A stretch of DNA of 55,247 bases from Oligoflexales bacterium (GTDB lineage Bacteria > Bdellovibrionota_B > Oligoflexia > Oligoflexales > JAGOVF01): positions 1 through 55,247 of the forward strand of contig JAGOVF010000004.1 in assembly GCA_018060885.1 (NCBI GenBank). The letters run 5' to 3'. Made by a program: the position numbers and the translations under genes. Positions 50,872-55,247 of this stretch are shown piece after piece. Within the stretch, counting starts at the first letter, position 1; each line of letters begins with the position of its first letter. Below the pieces are notes generated by a model. That model was not told the origin of the DNA. It was given only the letters and a program-made list of their open reading frames with translations, and did no database searches.

Positions 50872-51155
50872 ATTTTTTCCCAGTTTAGGTGCGAACTTGT
50901 ATTAGTTTACAAATTTGTCACTTATTAATTAGATATTTTCACTGTTTTTATCAAAAATTCAATTAATCTCATTAAGAAACAATGAATAGTAAGCATAGTA
51001 AAGTAGGCGCAATTTTTGGATTTTAGCAGTCTTAAGTTTTCAATTCTTTAGGTTGGATTTATTCTAAAGGCAATTTTTTACCTTCCAGAAAATAATCAGC
51101 GAAATTTGTCAGTATATTGCTTGTTAATTTCGAAAAGAGTGGAAAGTTAAAATAG
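50872..51155. other. Gene-free flank of the peptide/JmjC locus
   Basis: About 280 bp between the start of the UbiD gene and the terminator of the peptide genes. AT-rich. I see no supported gene. It contains the UbiD promoter region, without recognisable boxes. Confidence 0.4.
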
Positions 51156-51190
51156 AAAAAAAGTGGAAGCTTCAAGATCGAAGCTTCCAC
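51156..51190 (-). terminator. Rho-independent terminator of the peptide genes
   Basis: On the minus strand an 11-bp perfect stem GTGGAAGCTTC/GAAGCTTCCAC (51163-51190) with a 6-nt loop is followed by seven T (51156-51162). It lies 25 bp past the stop of the downstream peptide gene, so the two 24-codon genes form a complete transcription unit, which supports their being real genes. Confidence 0.95.
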
Positions 51191-51214
51191 ATAATTGAAT
51201 CTGCTAAGAGTCAA

Positions 51215-51289
51215 TTAATAGATTTTTACACTACCGATGTAATGACTCGCGTATCTTCCACCGGCTTTTGTTTTGGTCTTAACTTTCAT
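51215..51289 (-). CDS. Candidate precursor peptide, copy A (24 aa)
   Basis: A 24-codon gene too short for usual ORF calling. AAGGAG (51296-51301) stands 6 nt before the ATG, an ideal ribosome binding site. The peptide starts MKVKTKTKAGGRYA, identical to copy B except Lys8/Glu8, and its last ten residues are SHYIGSVKIY. It is Lys-rich and cationic, with Gly-Gly at 10-11 and Arg12-Tyr13-Ala14 shared. The codons of the conserved block are nearly identical in the two copies, whereas the tails are unrelated. Strong terminator downstream, JmjC genes divergent upstream. This is the pattern of a RiPP precursor: conserved recognition part, variable core. An alternative is a small structural or regulatory peptide. 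Confidence 0.8.
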   Translation of the reverse strand: MKVKTKTKAGGRYASHYIGSVKIY

Positions 51290-51320
51290 GTTTGTCTCCT
51301 TCTAAAAAAAAGTGTTGTTT
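51247..51320. repeat. 74-bp direct repeat, copy A
   Basis: It covers codons 1-14 of peptide A plus about 31 bp upstream, including the ribosome binding site. It is ungapped and matches copy B (51385-51458) at 69 of 74 positions. The spacing is 138 bp. Confidence 0.9.
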
Positions 51321-51352
51321 GAAGTTCCCGCTAACGAAATCAGATTGAAAAG

Positions 51353-51427
51353 CTAATAAAAATTTTTTGTGCTCGCGCTCCCAGTCGCGTATCTTCCACC
51401 GGCTTCTGTTTTGGTCTTAACTTTCAT
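51353..51427 (-). CDS. Candidate precursor peptide, copy B (24 aa)
   Basis: Second 24-codon gene, 63 bp upstream of copy A. AAGGAG (51434-51439) is 6 nt before the ATG. The peptide starts MKVKTKTEAGGRYA and ends TGSASTKNFY. Compared with copy A: positions 1-14 are the same but for residue 8; from residue 15 only the final Tyr and scattered Ser/Thr/Lys agree. Length is exactly kept, so the tail has changed by substitution and not by indels. It is the first gene of the two-peptide transcript and would be transcribed from the region between it and the JmjC operon. Confidence 0.8.
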   Translation of the reverse strand: MKVKTKTEAGGRYATGSASTKNFY

Positions 51428-51458
51428 GCTTGTCTCCTTTTATAAAAACGTGTTGTTT
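51385..51458. repeat. 74-bp direct repeat, copy B
   Basis: It covers codons 1-14 of peptide B plus its upstream region. Of five differences from copy A, three lie in the spacer before the ribosome binding site, one between it and the ATG, and one changes codon 8 (Lys/Glu). Confidence 0.9.
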
Positions 51459-51692
51459 AAACTTAAAATACTCATCGACGATTTCTATAAAAATAAAAGT
51501 AAATCTAAAAAAATTATATATATCAATAAGTTATAAAACTCTTTTTCTTTTCGGGTTGAAATGTTTTTGAAAAAGAGCAGCGATATTGTCCCTAGACAGA
51601 AACTAGAAAAAAGCGATCGAAAATGTCGTCTCTAGTATTTTTCTATCAAGTATCGAAAAAAAATTCCGAATATTTCGCAAGGGATATATTTT
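51459..51692. promoter_or_regulatory. Divergent promoter region between peptide genes and JmjC operon
   Basis: About 230 bp, very AT-rich, separating two divergent transcription units. On the minus strand TATAAT (51513-51518) is a possible -10 for the peptide genes, but the expected -35 spacing shows only a poor match. No promoter for the plus-strand operon was recognised. The last part overlaps the inverted repeat at 51673-51700. Confidence 0.4.
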
Positions 51693-51700
51693 TTGCGAAA
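51673..51700 (+). promoter_or_regulatory. Inverted repeat beside the ribosome binding site of the first JmjC gene
   Basis: TTTCGCAA (51673-51680) and TTGCGAAA (51693-51700) are perfect 8-bp inverted repeats with a 12-nt spacer. The right arm runs into the AAGAAGAAG ribosome binding site of the JmjC gene starting at 51711. It could be an operator dyad or an mRNA hairpin limiting translation. Confidence 0.5.
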
Positions 51701-51710
51701 AGAAGAAGCT

Positions 51711-53051
51711 ATGAATATCAAAAAGTTGCTAAAAAATATAAAGAAAGAGGAGTTTCTAAAAAATTACTACAACAAAGCACCTCTTTGGGTAAAAAATTGC
51801 AATATAGACACGCTTGCAATGATAAACGTGTGCGAGGAACTCTATTCAAATACAAATTGCCGTTTATCTATCGATACAGATAATCGTAATAATTTATTCA
51901 TGAAAACCGGAGTACGGCCAGAAATTGATGCAAGTAATTTTTGTAGAAACAAAATCGATACAATTCCTGAGTTTTTTAGATCGACTTTCGTTCTATCTGA
52001 GTGTGAAAAAAATAATGATTTATTAAAAGAATTAACAGTTAGTATTAAAAACTGGCTTGGCCTAATGAGCCAGGTGTCTGCTCAGTTTTTCTATTCTGGT
52101 AGTGCCTACGGCATCGGATATCATACCGACTCATCGCATGTGATGGTTGTTCAACTTGCTGGAAAGAAAACATGGCATATTGGCAAGTGTTTAGATAGTA
52201 GCCGTGTTTTTACGACTGATATGGATAAAGACCTTGTTTACTCAATCAAATATATAAAAGGAAAGTTAATTAGAGATGAAGACTTCGCTCCCAAAAGTTT
52301 AAAAAATATGTGCTTCAATCGACAATCTATTACACTTAATCCAGGAGACTTCCTCTATCTCCCGCCATATTATTTTCATCATACCGAAGCCGGGCAAGAA
52401 GCAAGTCTTGCGTTAAATATGAGATTTAGTCAACCGAGTTATCAACAAATAATTTATGAATTAATTAATAGTAAGATAAGTAGTGAACTTCAAAATACGA
52501 ACAAACTAAAAGGAGAATTCCCACCACTGGAGGATTCAGAGGCTTTTGTTGAAGATATTAAAAATGAACTCGAAATTCTAGTTGAAAACTATAAAATAAT
52601 TTTACCAAACATCAACTATCAAAAAGATGACATATTCGATTTTTTAGCCAGCCGCACGATTGAGAATTCAGAGGAATTTCAAGATCGCACGTATTTTGAA
52701 AGACATTTCAATATTGAATCTAAAAACAATTTTAACTCTAAATATATCGCGAAAAATCCTAAGATAGAATTTCACACTTACACAAATCATGTAGGGACTA
52801 TAGTTCTGCATTTTCAAGATCAAATTGTCGAATTTGACACAAAAATTGGTCAGGAACTCATGTTAAATGTGTTGAAAGTAGAAAACGAAATAGAAATAGA
52901 TAGGATTTTGAAGATAGCAAAAAATCAAAATGAAAAAAAAGAGCTAAACGATTATTTAGCTTATTTATTAAAGGCACATTTTTTAGTTTATGTACAACGG
53001 AAAAATAATTGTAATGACAAAATTGACGAAATGAAAAGCAAAGTGGGATAA
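51711..53051 (+). CDS. JmjC/cupin-type 2-oxoglutarate Fe(II) oxygenase-like protein 1
   Basis: 446 residues. ATG 51711 (AAGAAGAAG just upstream) is preferred to TTG 51693, which lies inside the hairpin. The JmjC-like core has the iron motif YHTD (His138, Asp140) and the distal His223/His224 in YYFHHTEAG after NPGDFLYLPP; Lys152/153 in QLAGKKTW is placed to bind 2-oxoglutarate. The N-terminus EFLKNYYNKAPLWVKN matches the 'x-FxxxYWxKxPLxI' start of the ribosomal-oxygenase (YcfD/NO66) group, whose known members hydroxylate ribosomal-protein side chains. The ~200-residue C-terminal part is a dimerisation/winged-helix-like extension. Divergent to two small peptide genes. Confidence 0.9.
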   Translation: MNIKKLLKNIKKEEFLKNYYNKAPLWVKNCNIDTLAMINVCEELYSNTNCRLSIDTDNRNNLFMKTGVRPEIDASNFCRNKIDTIPEFFRSTFVLSECEKNNDLLKELTVSIKNWLGLMSQVSAQFFYSGSAYGIGYHTDSSHVMVVQLAGKKTWHIGKCLDSSRVFTTDMDKDLVYSIKYIKGKLIRDEDFAPKSLKNMCFNRQSITLNPGDFLYLPPYYFHHTEAGQEASLALNMRFSQPSYQQIIYELINSKISSELQNTNKLKGEFPPLEDSEAFVEDIKNELEILVENYKIILPNINYQKDDIFDFLASRTIENSEEFQDRTYFERHFNIESKNNFNSKYIAKNPKIEFHTYTNHVGTIVLHFQDQIVEFDTKIGQELMLNVLKVENEIEIDRILKIAKNQNEKKELNDYLAYLLKAHFLVYVQRKNNCNDKIDEMKSKVG

Positions 53052-53074
53052 ACATTTTAACAAGAGAATGGCTG

Positions 53075-54370
53075 ATGAATTATGTAACTCTTAATAAAAT
53101 TTTAGAAAAAGGGGGAGTCTCCTTAGATGAATTTATGAAGGTTTATTGGGGTAAAAGACCGCTACTAATAAAATCTGCTTTTGAGAATCCTGATGATCTA
53201 TTGTGTTTAAGCACATTTATGAATGAATTCGAAAGCCCAGAATCAAGTTGGACTTTTAATCCAATAAAGACAGATGAAATAGATAGCGAATTAGTGTATG
53301 AGGCTAGTGCTAGCACTGATGTTTTTGAACGTGAAAACATTCAAAGTAGTAGCGCAAGAATTAAATTAAGGAAACAAGGCTACTACTTCTATTGTCAACC
53401 CTCACGAAATATGTCTCCAGGTCTTTGCGGTTTTATATCAAGTATTCAAAACACTCTGAAGTCTTTAACCGACAATTATATCGCAACTTTTTTTTACAGC
53501 GAAAGTGGAGTTGGTTATACTGAAGAACATACAGATGCCTATGAAAATTTTGTACTTCAAATGTATGGCTCAAAAAGGTGGGTTATAGGTACAGAAGCGT
53601 CCAATTATAAATTAACAGTAATGCAAAAGAACAAAGATGAGTTTTATTGTACAGATTCAATACAACATCGAAGAGTTTTGGCAAAATCAGAGGTTGTAAA
53701 GGAAAGACAAGAAATTATTACCCAGCCCGGAGACTTTCTTTATATTCCTACTTACACTACACATGAAGTTTTTTCTGATAATGAGTTAAATATTTCACTC
53801 TCAGTTTTCCGAGATCCGCAGAATTTTGTTGATACACTGCTTAAGCTAAGTTCAGATCAAGACTTTACTTTAAATGGACTACTTGAAAAGCGATTTGTTC
53901 TTCCCATAGAACTTACTGAGATCAAAACTTCAGTCTGTACTCAGATTGCGAATATTCTTAGTCGAATAAAATCTAACAATTTAAATTTTTACGATCATTT
54001 GGGAAGAATTTTAAGTAGCACAGATCATGAGTCTTTTTCAACTTCACATCTAGACAGTATTGTAGAAACTACATTTGGCTGCAGAGATAATTTTAATATT
54101 AATTCTCATCTTAAGAGAAACCCTATTTTTTCCAGTCATTATATAATGGATAGCAGTGATCATAGCGATATTAAGTTTTATATCAACAGCGAAGAATTTA
54201 CTTTTGATGGTTATAAGTTTGGTTGCATTGGAGAAGTCTTACAGAGCGACCGGGAGTTTACAATCAAAAATGTCATAAAAAACTGTAAAAATGCAGGAGA
54301 ATCGGATTGGCACCTATTGCGAAAACCGTTTGAGCAAATGATTAAGAAGAAATATTTAATTATCAGTTAA
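53075..54370 (+). CDS. JmjC/cupin-type 2-oxoglutarate Fe(II) oxygenase-like protein 2
   Basis: 431 residues, paralogous to the preceding gene: EFMKVYWGKRPLLIKS at 20-34, iron motif EEHTD (His152, Asp154), distal His230 in IPTYTTHE after QPGDFLYIP, Lys167 in MYGSKRWVIG. All three iron ligands are present, so it is likely an active oxygenase. The C-terminal region resembles that of protein 1 (SHLKRNPIFSSHYIMD against SKYIAKNPKIEFHTY). It starts 24 bp after gene 1 with a modest ribosome binding site. Low sequence identity to protein 1 suggests different substrates or sites on one substrate. Confidence 0.9.
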   Translation: MNYVTLNKILEKGGVSLDEFMKVYWGKRPLLIKSAFENPDDLLCLSTFMNEFESPESSWTFNPIKTDEIDSELVYEASASTDVFERENIQSSSARIKLRKQGYYFYCQPSRNMSPGLCGFISSIQNTLKSLTDNYIATFFYSESGVGYTEEHTDAYENFVLQMYGSKRWVIGTEASNYKLTVMQKNKDEFYCTDSIQHRRVLAKSEVVKERQEIITQPGDFLYIPTYTTHEVFSDNELNISLSVFRDPQNFVDTLLKLSSDQDFTLNGLLEKRFVLPIELTEIKTSVCTQIANILSRIKSNNLNFYDHLGRILSSTDHESFSTSHLDSIVETTFGCRDNFNINSHLKRNPIFSSHYIMDSSDHSDIKFYINSEEFTFDGYKFGCIGEVLQSDREFTIKNVIKNCKNAGESDWHLLRKPFEQMIKKKYLIIS

Positions 54371-54383
54371 AAGTGAGACTACT

Positions 54384-55223
54384 ATGCATCATACTGTAAT
54401 TAGAAAGTTAAAAGACGAGAATTTTTTGAGCGACTTTTTTGGAAAGAAGTTTTTACATTTAAGAAATATTATAGATCCAGCTGAAATTTTGAATAATCGT
54501 TCATTTAAAAATTTGCTTCATGATAAGGAGCTTGCACCTTCAGCTGCAATAATTAGAACATTTACAAGTACAGAATTTTACAACGGAATGCTTAGAGAAC
54601 TTTCTGAACCAACTTTTGAAATGGAAATGAGCCGTTCAGGTACAATAGACGACCTAGTTGAGCTCCGAAATAAAAATTATGGAATTCTATCTTTAAGATA
54701 TGAAAGCCAGCAATTGAAGAATCTCATATTTGAATTGGAACACTATATAAGCGCGTTTGCATTTAGTTATAAAAATTCGATTTTAGAACTGCCGTATAGT
54801 ATCAAGACACTTGGAATAAGCGCCCCTATTGATTGTTTTATAATTCTTTTAGAGGGAAGACAAAAATTTACTCTAGACAGATCAGTAGGTAAGTTAAACT
54901 CTACATATATTGAACTTAGCGATGGCAGAATTTTTGAGACTTCGGTAAGAAGCTCGCTGAAAGACCGTTACTTTAAAAAAGAAAATATTATTGGGGAATT
55001 AGTTGAAATTGAAGTTAGTCCAGGTGATATGTTGTACATACCTGCGTATACTTATCATTTTAGTGAATCTTTAAATGGTTCTTCAAGTTTAAGTTGTTCC
55101 ATTTCCGCGGAATTTCAAAGTTTTATTAATATTATAGAGGATGTCATTCGCTATACAGATCCACTTAAGATGTCAGAGCTGTCTCAATGTTTTACACTCG
55201 CAAATAGTTCAATGCAAAATTAA
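54384..55223 (+). CDS. JmjC/cupin-like protein 3, lacking the HxD iron motif
   Basis: 279 residues, 13 bp after gene 2. It keeps the N-terminal FLSDFFGKKFLHLRN, the EGRQKFTL strand that aligns with the GxKxW segment, and SPGDMLYIPAYTYHFSES with the distal His225. Aligned back from EGRQKF, the HTD of protein 2 falls on I-S-A (145-147), so two of three iron ligands are missing. It also lacks the C-terminal ~150-residue extension. It may be an inactive partner or regulatory subunit of proteins 1/2, or have a different metal-free role. The stop lies 24 bases from the window edge, so the operon may continue. Confidence 0.8.
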   Translation: MHHTVIRKLKDENFLSDFFGKKFLHLRNIIDPAEILNNRSFKNLLHDKELAPSAAIIRTFTSTEFYNGMLRELSEPTFEMEMSRSGTIDDLVELRNKNYGILSLRYESQQLKNLIFELEHYISAFAFSYKNSILELPYSIKTLGISAPIDCFIILLEGRQKFTLDRSVGKLNSTYIELSDGRIFETSVRSSLKDRYFKKENIIGELVEIEVSPGDMLYIPAYTYHFSESLNGSSSLSCSISAEFQSFINIIEDVIRYTDPLKMSELSQCFTLANSSMQN

Positions 55224-55247
55224 AAACTTTTGTGTGAAAAGTTAGAG

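Noticed and set aside
51215..51427. Type I toxin or ribosomal-protein fragment
   Set aside because: No hydrophobic membrane-spanning segment as in type I toxins and no antisense RNA promoter seen. The sequence is not long enough or similar enough to be bL27/bL35.
51623..51883. 86-codon plus-strand ORF overlapping the start of JmjC gene 1
   Set aside because: It overlaps the well-supported JmjC frame, has no ribosome binding site, and reads like Lys/Arg-rich out-of-frame translation.

Overview
The window looks like the chromosome of an AT-rich, Gram-negative, lipoprotein-rich bacterium of the former deltaproteobacterial group. Bdellovibrionota/Oligoflexia-like is my best guess, made from gene content only. 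The reasons are a DUF1552/DUF1592 secreted pair, a pilMNOPQ cluster with a very large PilQ, many lipoproteins with clear lipoboxes, a WS/DGAT acyltransferase, a 'QQG'-type Tgt, and an rpoD with a long basic tail. Most of the window is ordinary housekeeping sequence.

Layout. 1-3155 is the 3' part of dnaE. 3177-6614 (minus) is a DUF1552 protein plus a two-haem DUF1592-type lipoprotein. 6615-7287 has no gene but holds a 27-bp inverted repeat with a 68-nt loop and four tandem 19-bp repeats. 7288-9309 (minus) is a cyclic-nucleotide-binding-domain protein and cystathionine beta-synthase. 9734-18815 is pilM-N-O-P-Q, a lipoprotein, a TPR protein and aroQ. 18906-21667 is an aldehyde dehydrogenase and a WS/DGAT acyltransferase. 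21664-25528 (minus) holds a receiver-TPR protein, a GNAT, ychF and yajQ. 25655-30112 is dnaG-rpoD, followed by a CAU tRNA and a small VOC-like protein.

30661-35300 is an accessory patch. A decayed IS1380-type and a decayed IS481-type transposase flank a lipoprotein/outer-membrane-protein pair. More lipoproteins and secreted proteins follow to 39244. 39708-42984 is a Dus enzyme and a Tgt fused to an MnmC1-like methyltransferase. 42981-50871 (minus) is an alpha/beta hydrolase, a beta-helix lipoprotein, znuB-znuC-znuA, a glycerophosphodiesterase and a UbiD-family decarboxylase.

The most interesting locus is 51156-55223. Two unannotated 24-codon genes (minus strand, 51215-51289 and 51353-51427) have strong ribosome binding sites. 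They share the N-terminal block MKVKTKTxAGGRYA and then diverge completely over the last ten residues. Divergent from them is a tandem of three JmjC/cupin-type 2-oxoglutarate oxygenase-like proteins. The first two keep the iron-binding HxD...H triad; the third has lost HxD. This looks like a candidate ribosomally synthesised and modified peptide (RiPP) system whose maturases are JmjC hydroxylases. The gene layout is seen directly; the function is inferred. The cluster may continue past the right edge.
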